From: Acidicapsa acidisoli
Lineage (GTDB): Bacteria > Acidobacteriota > Terriglobia > Terriglobales > Acidobacteriaceae
Assembly: GCF_025685625.1 (NCBI RefSeq)
Contig: NZ_JAGSYI010000001.1
Location: 1,178,001 to 1,242,000 of the forward strand
Reading direction: 5' to 3'
Length of the DNA: 64,000 nucleotides
Made by a program: the position numbers and the translations under genes. How positions within the stretch are numbered: the stretch's first letter is position 1; each line of letters begins with the position of its first letter. Shown here in pieces: positions 44,488 through 52,455 of the stretch. The notes under the pieces are model-generated. The model did no database searches, was not told the origin of the DNA, and saw only the letters and a program-made list of their open reading frames with translations.

Positions 44488-45996
44488 ATGACCTCGACTC
44501 CCCACTCGCGTAACTTCGCGCGCGCACTTTCGTCGCACGGATCTCTATTGAGATCTTTGACCGAAGGGCTGGCTTTGGCCTGTCTGGTCTTCCTGCTCGA
44601 ATATGCGATGGACTACGTCGGATTCTTCAACAGTCACGGGCAGGCGATCTGGTGGCCAACCAATGGCCTCGCGCTCGCCTTATTGATCCGCAGCGATCGC
44701 TCGCGGTGGCCCGCGATACTGGCCGGCGTCCTGATGGGGTCATGGGCCGGGACACTGATCCACGGTTACCCGATTTCTTCCTGGATCGTCAACGCGACCG
44801 CAAACTCTGTCGGACCACTGTTTGGAGCGCTGATGCTGCCCAGGTTCGAGAAGCTGGAGAACTGGCTCCAGCAACCGCACCTGGTCATCCGTTTTGTCGC
44901 GTTTGCGCTCTTGCTGGCTCCGGCTCTCTCGGCAACGATCTATGCATCAAACGTCCATCGGTTTATGCCCGGCCTCGACTACTGGACCGTGCTCCAGACC
45001 CGCGGCGATTCCGACATGCTCGGATATGCGATGTTCGCTCCCCTGGTGCTGGTGCTCAGCAGCAGGGAAACATACCGCCTTGCGAGCATCTCGGATTTGG
45101 CCATGCCGGTCTTCCTGCTTGGGGTGGTCGCCGGCACGACATACTGTGTCTTTTGGCAATTTTCTTATTCCCTGACCTTCGTCCTGGTTTCGGTGATTCT
45201 GCTGGTAAGCCTGCGCCTCGGGTTCGCCGCCTCTGTGATTGCTGTCAACCTGCTGGCTGTCCTCGCCACTACAGCCACAATGCACGGCCATGGGCCGCTT
45301 ACCATGGGAACCGGGGATGTGCTCGAACATCGGATACTTTTGCTGCAAGGCTTCCTTTCCCTAACCATGGTCACCGCATTTTCAGTCTCGGTCATCCAGA
45401 TCGAGCGCGAGGTCTTCCAGCAGAAGCTCCTACTCGCGTACAAAGAGATGGAAACACTGGCTACTACCGATGCCCTCACCGGTCTGGCCAACCGCAGGCT
45501 CTTCGAGGAATCTCTGAAAGCAGATTGGGCTCGGGCCCTGCGCAGCGGCGATTCTTTGGCACTGCTCATGATCGACGTCGATCACTTCAAGTCTTACAAC
45601 GACCGCTTCGGACACCCGGCAGGCGATATCTGTCTTCACGCGATTGCACAATCGATTGTCACCATGGCGCATCGCTCCACTGACCTGTTGGCCCGTTACG
45701 GCGGTGAAGAGTTCCTCTTCCTATTGCCCACGGCAACACTGGAAGACGCAGCCCGTCTGGCTGAAACGATTCGCTTGCGCATCGAGAGCCTGCACGAACA
45801 TACCGAAAAGACCATCCATTGCCCGGTTACGGTTTCTGTAGGCTGCGCGGCAATGACCCCTGCTCCCGGACTGGCTCCAAACTCGTTGATCGCAGCTTCC
45901 GACGAAGCGCTTTACCGCGCCAAGCGGAATGGACGCAACCGGGTCGAACTCGCCGAAGTTTCTGCCGTGCCCTTTGATCTCAATACGGTTCTCTGA
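44488..45996 (+). CDS. MASE1-GGDEF diguanylate cyclase
   Basis: A 502-aa membrane protein. Residues ~25-300 contain eight or so helices of the MASE1 sensor type (NGLALALLI, WWPTNG). The GGDEF domain starts at TTDALTGLANRRLFEESL; its active motif is GGEEF and an intact RxxD inhibitory site (RSTD) lies nine residues before, so c-di-GMP synthesis with product inhibition is expected. The start is uncertain; ATG 44488 is used and AGG lies just before it. It is followed by rnpB in the opposite direction. Confidence 0.9.
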   Translation: MTSTPHSRNFARALSSHGSLLRSLTEGLALACLVFLLEYAMDYVGFFNSHGQAIWWPTNGLALALLIRSDRSRWPAILAGVLMGSWAGTLIHGYPISSWIVNATANSVGPLFGALMLPRFEKLENWLQQPHLVIRFVAFALLLAPALSATIYASNVHRFMPGLDYWTVLQTRGDSDMLGYAMFAPLVLVLSSRETYRLASISDLAMPVFLLGVVAGTTYCVFWQFSYSLTFVLVSVILLVSLRLGFAASVIAVNLLAVLATTATMHGHGPLTMGTGDVLEHRILLLQGFLSLTMVTAFSVSVIQIEREVFQQKLLLAYKEMETLATTDALTGLANRRLFEESLKADWARALRSGDSLALLMIDVDHFKSYNDRFGHPAGDICLHAIAQSIVTMAHRSTDLLARYGGEEFLFLLPTATLEDAARLAETIRLRIESLHEHTEKTIHCPVTVSVGCAAMTPAPGLAPNSLIAASDEALYRAKRNGRNRVELAEVSAVPFDLNTVL

Positions 45997-46031
45997 ACTG
46001 CTGCGCTTTGAACAAATTTGCACAAACAGGC

Positions 46032-46062
46032 CGGCCCCGCATGGTGTATCCAAGCGGGGCCG
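46032..46062 (-). terminator. Hairpin downstream of rnpB
   Basis: CGGCCCCGC at 46032-46040 and GCGGGGCCG at 46054-46062 form a perfect 9-bp stem 8 bp beyond the 3' end of RNase P RNA. The following T-run on the minus strand is weak (CCTGTTTGTG), but position supports termination of rnpB and perhaps of the cyclase gene from the other side. Confidence 0.6.
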
Positions 46063-46069
46063 TCACTCC

Positions 46070-46550
46070 AGCAAAAGAGCCTGTAAGCCGAATTCTGTCG
46101 TGTGCGGTCATTCCTCTAGGCGCCGCGTCGCCGCGGACGCTCATCAGCGACCTACCCGGAGGTTCCGGCAATTGCTCGAACCGCCTGTCGCGTACCGGGC
46201 CGATACGCCGCGCCGCCCGGTTCTTGGGCTGAGGCGCGTCCCTCCCTATTTGGTCTTGCTCCGTGTGGGGTTTACCATGCCTCACGCCTTACAGCGGGAG
46301 CGGTGCGCTCTTACCGCACCTTTTCACCCTTACCCCGGCGGGGGACTTGCCGTCCAGGCGAACCTGAACGAGTCTCCGGTGACCCTCCTAAGAGGGGTAG
46401 CCGAGGCGGTATCTTCTCTGTGGCACTGGCCGTCTTCAGGCCTTGACGCCTGAATCCCGGACGTTATCCGGCACACTGCCCTGCGGAGTTCGGACTTTCC
46501 TCCCCCGAAGCATCGAAATGCCCCGGCAGCGACCGCCCAGCTCCCTTGCT
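46070..46550 (-). ncRNA. rnpB: RNase P RNA (class A)
   Basis: The catalytic RNA that trims tRNA 5' leaders. On the minus strand the 5' part reads GAGCTGGGCGGTCGCTGCC, soon followed by GGAGGAAAGTCCGAACTCC and AGGGCAGTGTGCCGG, the conserved P4-side sequences. The 3' part has GAATTCGGCTTACAGG. The ends AGCAAGGGAGC and GCTCTTTTGCT can pair over 11 bp (with G-U pairs) as helix P1, which fixes both ends. At about 481 nt it is longer than many bacterial RNase P RNAs. ORFs across it should be ignored. Confidence 0.92.
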
Positions 46551-46556
46551 ATATCC

Positions 46557-46562
46557 ATTCTA
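46557..46562 (-). promoter_or_regulatory. Putative -10 box of rnpB
   Basis: TAGAAT on the minus strand ends 6 bp before the predicted 5' end of RNase P RNA. No strong -35 box was seen. Confidence 0.4.
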
Positions 46563-46584
46563 TCTGGATTCGGAATTTTAGATT

Positions 46585-47142
46585 TCAGCAGATACCGGGG
46601 CGGGCTTCCACATCGTGCTCTGCATGGTTACTCATGTGACTTGATTTGCGCAGGAAATAAATTGCTCCCACAAGCACCGTAATTACCAGCGCCAGCACGC
46701 CGAACTCGATCATCGAGGCCTCAAAAAGCGGCTTGCCGCTGTTATCCCAGTTCTCCTTCTTAGTCAGCGCCTCGGCCTGCATGCCCAGCACAAGAATTCG
46801 CCGGATGGAAGCGATCAGCCCCACGACCAGGAATGGCTCGACGACCAGCGCACGAGAGCGGATCGAAATGCGCAGGGTATGCAGAATCTCAAGCAGCATC
46901 AACACGAGAAGGAGCCGGTCGATGAGTTCGAAGATATCCTCGGTCCTGTTCCAATTGCGTATGGCGCCCGCCACCAGCGAAAACGCCCCGGCCACTCCCA
47001 GCGCCGCGGTCACTGCCAGCAGCGTTCCCAGCAGGATGTATATGAGCACTTCCACCAGCGACAGGTACTGGCAGTAGCCCACGCGCATGCGAGCTTCAAA
47101 GGAGTGAAGCCTCTCTGTTATCGACAAATTGGCCCCCTCCAT
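46585..47142 (-). CDS. PsiE-family membrane protein
   Basis: A 185-aa inner-membrane protein with four helices near residues 28-55, 72-92, 100-120 and 140-165. The stretch LIDRLLLVLMLLEILHTLR followed by PFLVVGLIASIRRILVLG is typical of PsiE (phosphate-starvation-inducible E) proteins, whose molecular role is unknown. It precedes rnpB on the same strand with a 34-bp gap, and the GH2 gene lies upstream. Confidence 0.85.
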   Translation of the reverse strand: MEGANLSITERLHSFEARMRVGYCQYLSLVEVLIYILLGTLLAVTAALGVAGAFSLVAGAIRNWNRTEDIFELIDRLLLVLMLLEILHTLRISIRSRALVVEPFLVVGLIASIRRILVLGMQAEALTKKENWDNSGKPLFEASMIEFGVLALVITVLVGAIYFLRKSSHMSNHAEHDVEARPGIC

Positions 47143-47204
47143 CGCTGCGCGAATGGCCTATACCAGTATCCTAATACCGGAAATCGGAGACTTGGTTCGG
47201 CCCC

Positions 47205-49064
47205 TTAATCCGCCTTCCCAACCGTCTTTTCGGTATAAGCCTTCTGCAGGACAAAGAAAGCCTGCTTCTTTACGCCCTGATCGCTGATCAGCCCTTTGCG
47301 GTTGAACATATCCTGAATCCCGGCCAGCGGACGGCGCGGCGAGCGGAAATCCATCAGAATCCACGGGCTCATCCCGCGTAGCTGATCGATCCGGTTCAGC
47401 ATCCCAAGCTGGTGGCGGAAGACGTTGGCTTGGTACTCCTCGGTCCAGCGGTCGTTTTCGCCCCCATGCAGTCCGGCCTTGGCGTCGGCGCCGAATTCGC
47501 TCATGATTAGCGGCTTCTGGTAAGAGATTTTCCAGTCCGTCGTATCGGCCGTCTCCGGATGCTGCTCATACCATCCGATGTATTCGTTCGTCCCCAAAAC
47601 ATCGAGGTACTGCCCAAGTGGATCGTCGACGACCTTGATTGACCGGGCACCATTCTGCTCGGTATGCACCAGCAGCGCCGCCGTGATCAGCCGCGTCGGA
47701 TCAAGCTCACGCGCACGCGCTGCAAGCGACGAGATGAACTTCGTGCGCAAATCGTTGATCGGTGTCTCATTGGCCATTGACCACAAGATGATCGCCGCAT
47801 GATTCCGTGAGGTGCCGATCTCTTCTTCCAACTGATGCTGCGCATTCGCATAGACTGCCGAATTTCCAAACTGCACCGCCCAGTACACCGGGCTCTCCGA
47901 CCACACCAACAGGCCCATCCGGTCTGCCGCTCGAAGCATCGTTTCATCGTGGGGATAGTGCGCCAGCCGCACATAATTCGCGCCCATTTCCTTGGCCCAG
48001 CCGAGCAGCGTTTCCGCATCCTTGTCCGTATATGCGCGACCCAACCGATATGGAGCCTCCGCATGAATACAAACCCCGCGCAGGAAGATCGGCTTCCCAT
48101 TCAACAGAATCTCCGTCCCTTTGACCTCAACCGTGCGGAAACCGATCAGATCCTCGACCGAATCCGTGCCGGCTTTTACCGAAACCTTGTAGAGCTTCGG
48201 CGTCTCAGGCGACCACAGCGTTAGTCCCGGCGCGCTGATCTCAATCGAAGCGCGGCCATCCTCGCCCACCTTCGCTTCAGCCTTTGCATTTGCTTCGGGA
48301 ATGGCAACATCGACAGTCTCGCCGACCGCGCCGCCGTTTACATGCACCCAGCCCTCGATTTTGCCGTGGTCGGCGCGAGAGAGATGCAGATCGTACTGAT
48401 CGATAAACGCCTCCGGCACAGTGATCAGCGAAACCTCGCGCGTCAGGCCGCCATAGTTGAACCAGTCGGTCTGCGTCGTCGGGACACCGTCTTCATGGCG
48501 CGTGTTATCGACTACTGCGATCACGAAGTTGCTGCCGGGATGCACCTCTGCGGTCACATCGCAGTTGAAAGCCGTGAAGCCGCCCTCGTGTTCGCAGACC
48601 TTCTGTCCGTTGACCCAGAAGATGGACTTGTAGTTGGCCGCGCCAATGCGCAGGAAGGTGCGCGTGTGCGCCTTCGGCTCGAAGTTGAAATCCTTCTCGT
48701 ACCACATCAGCCCTTCGTACCAGAAAAACTCGGGCTTCTGCGTGTTCCAATCGCCGGGCACTTTCAGTGTCTCGGCTTTGGAAAAGTCGTAGTCCACCGG
48801 CCCGGTATCGCCTGGCTTGGCCTTCTGATTGACGAACCATCCCCGTGCAATCTCATGTTTGTGAAAGTCATATAACCCAGTTTGATAGGGGTCGGGAATG
48901 ACATGCCACTCTCCATTGAGCGACTGCACAGGCCTTCTGTCCGCGCCGGTAAGGACAATAGGCGCAGCCGGGGAAGATTCAGCGACGGCGCAGGCGGTGC
49001 TCAGGGCAACCAACATTGCGGACAGGACAAGAGCAGCAGGAAAACGCAGCAGGATCAGCTTCAT
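47205..49064 (-). CDS. GH2 glycosidase, beta-glucuronidase-like, secreted
   Basis: A 619-aa exported GH2 enzyme. A signal peptide covers residues 1-28 (ends ACAVA). The sugar-binding jelly roll starts with RPVQSLNGEWHV, an Ig-like domain follows, and the barrel starts around PIFLRGVCIHAEAPY. The acid/base Glu is in WSMANETP and the nucleophile Glu in LIMSEFGADA. The SLNGEW and YEGLMWYEKDF features are those of beta-glucuronidases, but beta-galactosidase activity is also possible. It stands between an unknown secreted-protein gene and the PsiE gene. Confidence 0.9.
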   Translation of the reverse strand: MKLILLRFPAALVLSAMLVALSTACAVAESSPAAPIVLTGADRRPVQSLNGEWHVIPDPYQTGLYDFHKHEIARGWFVNQKAKPGDTGPVDYDFSKAETLKVPGDWNTQKPEFFWYEGLMWYEKDFNFEPKAHTRTFLRIGAANYKSIFWVNGQKVCEHEGGFTAFNCDVTAEVHPGSNFVIAVVDNTRHEDGVPTTQTDWFNYGGLTREVSLITVPEAFIDQYDLHLSRADHGKIEGWVHVNGGAVGETVDVAIPEANAKAEAKVGEDGRASIEISAPGLTLWSPETPKLYKVSVKAGTDSVEDLIGFRTVEVKGTEILLNGKPIFLRGVCIHAEAPYRLGRAYTDKDAETLLGWAKEMGANYVRLAHYPHDETMLRAADRMGLLVWSESPVYWAVQFGNSAVYANAQHQLEEEIGTSRNHAAIILWSMANETPINDLRTKFISSLAARARELDPTRLITAALLVHTEQNGARSIKVVDDPLGQYLDVLGTNEYIGWYEQHPETADTTDWKISYQKPLIMSEFGADAKAGLHGGENDRWTEEYQANVFRHQLGMLNRIDQLRGMSPWILMDFRSPRRPLAGIQDMFNRKGLISDQGVKKQAFFVLQKAYTEKTVGKAD

Positions 49065-49222
49065 CAGGAGGGCCTCAATTCAATGTAGATAGTATGCCCG
49101 AGGGTCGAATCTGCAAGACCATCCCCGTGATCGCGCATTGGAAGCAATTTGGCTTGCCGGGCAGGCTCATCCTACAATCTTGCGCCCTGCTGTGTACACC
49201 CCGGCAGTCCTTGCAGCAGACG

Positions 49223-49252
49223 ACGAGGCCCTCCCAGCAGGGAAGGCCTCGT
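49223..49252 (-). terminator. Hairpin downstream of the His-rich protein gene
   Basis: ACGAGGCC at 49223-49230 and GGCCTCGT at 49245-49252 form an 8-bp stem, extended inward by TCCC/GGGA. It lies 27 bp past the stop of the gene at 49279-49800. No T-run follows on the minus strand, so termination is only likely. Confidence 0.45.
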
Positions 49253-49278
49253 GCTCGAGTTACAAATCGAAACGGAAG

Positions 49279-49800
49279 TTACGCGCCGAGATACTCCACA
49301 TGCACATAAGTTCCGAGGCGGACGTTATACGCGAGATACCAGCCGATATGGTCCGGATCGTCATAGATGATCACGTCATCCGAATCCCATAGCCAGCCGT
49401 CGCAGAAGCCTACATCATAAGGGGCTACGCTGAAATAGAAGCCGCCAAACCAGAACCGCCCAGGTCCGCCGCCTGCGAGACGCCAGTGATGACTTGGCCC
49501 GAAACCGCCAGTGAACCGGCCGTGCTCAAAAGGGTGATCCAGATGATAGTGCGCGTCATCCCGGCCGGTGTCATGGCCTACCCAGGTCGTGCGTCCGTTG
49601 TTGCGATCGACATGCGGCGCGTTCGGGTGCCCGTTCTTGTCGCTGAAATTCGGATGATCTGCCGGCGGACGAGGTGTGCCGTGAAAAGCTTCCGGGCCGC
49701 GAGCGGGTGGTGGCGGCGCCGCATGTTCCTGGGGATGCTGCGCCAGCGCGGGCAAGCTCGCCACCAGCGCGAGAGCCAAAATGCTCACATAAGCTTTCAT
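49279..49800 (-). CDS. secreted His/Pro/Gly-rich protein of unknown function
   Basis: A 173-aa exported protein with a signal peptide at residues 1-20 (ends ALAQ). Residues 20-85 are rich in His, Pro, Asp and Asn and look disordered; residues 90-170 are rich in Gly, Phe, Trp and Tyr and end in strand-like YVHVEYLGA. No catalytic motif was recognised. The many His and Asp residues could bind metal ions, which is inference. GGAG is seen upstream of the ATG. Confidence 0.65.
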   Translation of the reverse strand: MKAYVSILALALVASLPALAQHPQEHAAPPPPARGPEAFHGTPRPPADHPNFSDKNGHPNAPHVDRNNGRTTWVGHDTGRDDAHYHLDHPFEHGRFTGGFGPSHHWRLAGGGPGRFWFGGFYFSVAPYDVGFCDGWLWDSDDVIIYDDPDHIGWYLAYNVRLGTYVHVEYLGA

Positions 49801-49931
49801 AACTATCTCCTTCAGGTTCCTTTTTAGCCCGGTGCCATCTTACAGCAGGAAAGCTACCGGAACCTCTATTGGTAGGTTGGAACCCGGCCACTTATCCTAA
49901 GTTGCCTGTGAAGGAGGATTTTTCTCGTATG

Positions 49932-51236
49932 CTATACAGCAGTCGTAACTGGTTCGCGTCGCCAGGCATAGAGCGGGAAGTGATTTGCCATCTCGCCGAC
50001 CTCGCCGCGAATACGGGCTAGCACAGCATCGTCGTTACGGCTTTCGAGCGCCTTGCCGATCCAGAGCGCAATCTGGTGCATCTCGGACTCTTTCATGCCG
50101 CGCGTGGTGAGCGCAGGCGTACCGACACGAATTCCGGAAGGCTTGAGCGGCGGGTTTGCGTCATACGGAATCGCATTCTTATTCACCGTGATCCCGGCCT
50201 TGCCAAGCGCCAGCTCTGCCTCTGAGCCGAGAATCCCCTGGGAGAAGACGTCCACGAGCATCATGTGATTGTCTGTTCCGCCGGAGATAATTCGCCAGCC
50301 GCCAGCTTGCAAGGCAGCAGACAGCGCCTTGGAATTGGCCACGATCTGCCGTGCATAGGCCGCAAAATCCGGCTGAAGCGCTTCCTTGAAGGCCACCGCT
50401 TTGGCAGCAACGATGTGGACCAGCGGACCGCCCTGCTGTCCGGGAAAAACTGCACGATCGACGGCTGCAGCCAGTTCCTGATCGCAGAGCACCAGCCCCG
50501 AACGCGGCCCGCGCAGAGTCTTATGGGTCGTCGTGGTCACGATCTGCGCATGGCCCACGGGCGTAGGATGCGCTCCGCCGGCGACGAGGCCCGCGATATG
50601 CGCCATGTCGATGATGAGCTTCGCGCCAACCTTGTCCGCGATCTGCCGCATCCGGCCAAACTCCCAGATGCGCGAATATGCGCTCGCTCCGCCGATGATG
50701 ACCTTCGGATGCTCGCGCACGGCGATCGATTCCAGCTCGTCATAGTCAATCCGCTCGGTATCCTTACGCACGGTGTAAAACGTGGGCCGGAACTGCTTAC
50801 CGCTGAAGCTGAGCTTGTGGCCATGCGTCAGATGCCCGCCATGCGCCAGATCGAGCCCGAGAATCGTATCTCCGTGCTCCAGTACGGCCATATAGGCCGC
50901 GGCATTGGCCTGCGAGCCGGAGTGCGGCTGGACGTTGGCGTGCAGAGCTACGCCTGGAACTGCAAAAAGCTGCTTCGCGCGGTCCCGGGCAAGGTTTTCG
51001 ACCACGTCGGTAAACTCGCACCCGCCGTAATAGCGCCGCCCCGGATATCCCTCGGCGTACTTGTTCGTGAATACCGACCCCGCCGCTTCAAGCACCGCCT
51101 CGGAGACAAAGTTTTCACTGGCGATCATCTCCAGGCCCTCGTGCTGGCGAAGTGTCTCGTGTTCAATGGCGGCGGCCACCTCAGGGTCAGCCTGGGCGAG
51201 CGGAAGAGCAAAAGCGGATTGGGCGCGGTCAGTCAT
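49932..51236 (-). CDS. glyA: serine hydroxymethyltransferase
   Basis: A 434-aa PLP enzyme that interconverts serine and glycine and charges tetrahydrofolate with a one-carbon unit. Clear motifs are [11 protein letters not shown] near residue 35, [29 protein letters not shown], and the PLP-lysine segment [14 protein letters not shown]. Length and the C-terminal part ([15 protein letters not shown]) are standard. It lies 93 bp downstream of the unknown gene at 51330-51857 on the same strand. Confidence 0.97.
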   Translation of the reverse strand: MTDRAQSAFALPLAQADPEVAAAIEHETLRQHEGLEMIASENFVSEAVLEAAGSVFTNKYAEGYPGRRYYGGCEFTDVVENLARDRAKQLFAVPGVALHANVQPHSGSQANAAAYMAVLEHGDTILGLDLAHGGHLTHGHKLSFSGKQFRPTFYTVRKDTERIDYDELESIAVREHPKVIIGGASAYSRIWEFGRMRQIADKVGAKLIIDMAHIAGLVAGGAHPTPVGHAQIVTTTTHKTLRGPRSGLVLCDQELAAAVDRAVFPGQQGGPLVHIVAAKAVAFKEALQPDFAAYARQIVANSKALSAALQAGGWRIISGGTDNHMMLVDVFSQGILGSEAELALGKAGITVNKNAIPYDANPPLKPSGIRVGTPALTTRGMKESEMHQIALWIGKALESRNDDAVLARIRGEVGEMANHFPLYAWRREPVTTAV

Positions 51237-51329
51237 ACAAGAATTCTAGCTCGCGTTGCGCGGGCCGGTACGTTTCTAATGACGACCCTTCAGTGCCAGT
51301 TGTGAACCCCAGGCCAAAAATTCCGGCCC

Positions 51330-51857
51330 TCAGATACCGGCCCATGGATACTTGGCCTTCACGGCATCCATATAACGTTGCTGATATTCCACCAGTTGCA
51401 TGGCAATGTGGTCCCCGAATTTCTCCGTGATCAGCCTGACACGGCTATCTCTTACGGCCCAATACAGGACACTGGATTCCGCTTCCACGGTGAGCCACCA
51501 GCGCTCCGCAGGAATCGGCTCGCGATCCGCCCACATTTCCCCGGATCGAAGCGGCCGGCGGGAGAAAACGACGCGATATTTCTGTGGCGCGTCGCCAACG
51601 ACGGTCCCTGCTTCAAACAACAGAGCCACGTCCTTCAACTTGAGAAAATCCGGATAGGAAGCCGGGTACGGAGACCATTCGAAGAGGTCCGCGCCCAGCA
51701 TTTTTCCTTCGGTAATCTGACGGACGCGCTCCTTGAGCCGTTGCCATTCCTTCTCTGCCGCCATGCGAAAGAGAGCCCTATCTCCAGCTTCCAGCGTTTT
51801 CGCCTCATTCCGCTGACGTAGGAATTCCTCAAACGAGAGGGAGCTGGGTTCATTCAT
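51330..51857 (-). CDS. hypothetical protein upstream of glyA
   Basis: A 175-aa, probably cytoplasmic, protein of no recognised family. The N-terminal 60 residues are charged and helical (FLRQRNEAKTLEAGDRALF); the centre is beta-rich with several Trp and Tyr residues; the end is helical. No signal peptide, membrane helix or metal motif was seen. It is on the same strand as glyA with a 93-bp gap, so it may share its transcript. Confidence 0.6.
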   Translation of the reverse strand: MNEPSSLSFEEFLRQRNEAKTLEAGDRALFRMAAEKEWQRLKERVRQITEGKMLGADLFEWSPYPASYPDFLKLKDVALLFEAGTVVGDAPQKYRVVFSRRPLRSGEMWADREPIPAERWWLTVEAESSVLYWAVRDSRVRLITEKFGDHIAMQLVEYQQRYMDAVKAKYPWAGI

Positions 51858-52052
51858 AGAAAAGTCTTAGCCTCAACCCGGAAAGATGGACAAGAACCAA
51901 TCTAACTCAGCGCATGGAATGCAGCGCGCGACGAGAATTGTAACAACCAAATGCTTCTGTCGTGTGTTGGGACTGCGGCGAGTCACCCTTTCATGTATTC
52001 GACCGATTTTCGCGGAGGAAACGGCTTTTGGAAGCCGGTTCAATCTTTCCTG

Positions 52053-52090
52053 TTGACATTCTGCCTATCGAGGCGCACCGTATATGTAGA
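52053..52090 (+). promoter_or_regulatory. Possible promoter or PadR site before padR
   Basis: TTGACA at 52053-52058 resembles a -35 box, and TATATGTA at 52081-52088 lies 22 bp later, too far for a standard -10 box. The AT-rich motif may instead be part of a PadR autoregulatory site. Confidence 0.3.
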
Positions 52091-52109
52091 AAATCAACAG
52101 GAGCAACAA

Positions 52110-52445
52110 ATGGGCGAATCGAAATCCGATGTTCTGCAAGGCACTCTCGACCTGATGGTTTTGAAGACTCTGGAAGCCATGGGCCCACTGCACGGCTACG
52201 GCATCGCGCGACGGATCGAGCAGGTCAGCGGAGACACGCTCAGCCTCAATCAGGGCACCATCTATCCCGCTTTGCTGCGCCTGGAACAGCGCGGCTGGAT
52301 TCACTCCGAGTGGGGCACATCAGAGACCAATCGCCGGGCGAAGTTTTATTCGCTGAGCCGGACCGGCCGCAAGCAGATTGAGATGGAAACCGAAAACTGG
52401 GAGCGCGTAGCCGCCACCATGGCCCGCTTCCTCGCACCCTCTTAA
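52110..52445 (+). CDS. PadR-family transcriptional regulator
   Basis: A 111-aa winged-helix repressor. The PadR domain reads SDVLQGTLDLMVLKTLEAMG, HGYGIARRIEQ, LNQGTIYPALLRLEQRGWI and RRAKFYSLSRTGRKQIE. ATG 52110 follows AGGAG; the frame is open upstream from 51951 but without a ribosome site. The downstream permease gene starts 10 bp after its stop. This PadR-plus-large-permease arrangement is very common in Acidobacteriota, where PadR probably controls the operon in response to a small ligand. Confidence 0.93.
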   Translation: MGESKSDVLQGTLDLMVLKTLEAMGPLHGYGIARRIEQVSGDTLSLNQGTIYPALLRLEQRGWIHSEWGTSETNRRAKFYSLSRTGRKQIEMETENWERVAATMARFLAPS

Positions 52446-52455
52446 GGAGCCGACG

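Noticed and set aside
44302-44538. 78-aa minus-strand frame upstream of dut
   Set aside because: Overlaps the start of the diguanylate cyclase gene, no ribosome site or family features.
45929-46453. 174-aa frame across the RNase P RNA region
   Set aside because: The region is explained by rnpB on the other strand; the frame has no family features.
50265-51305. 346-aa frame opposite glyA
   Set aside because: Antisense to a clear serine hydroxymethyltransferase; no motif.
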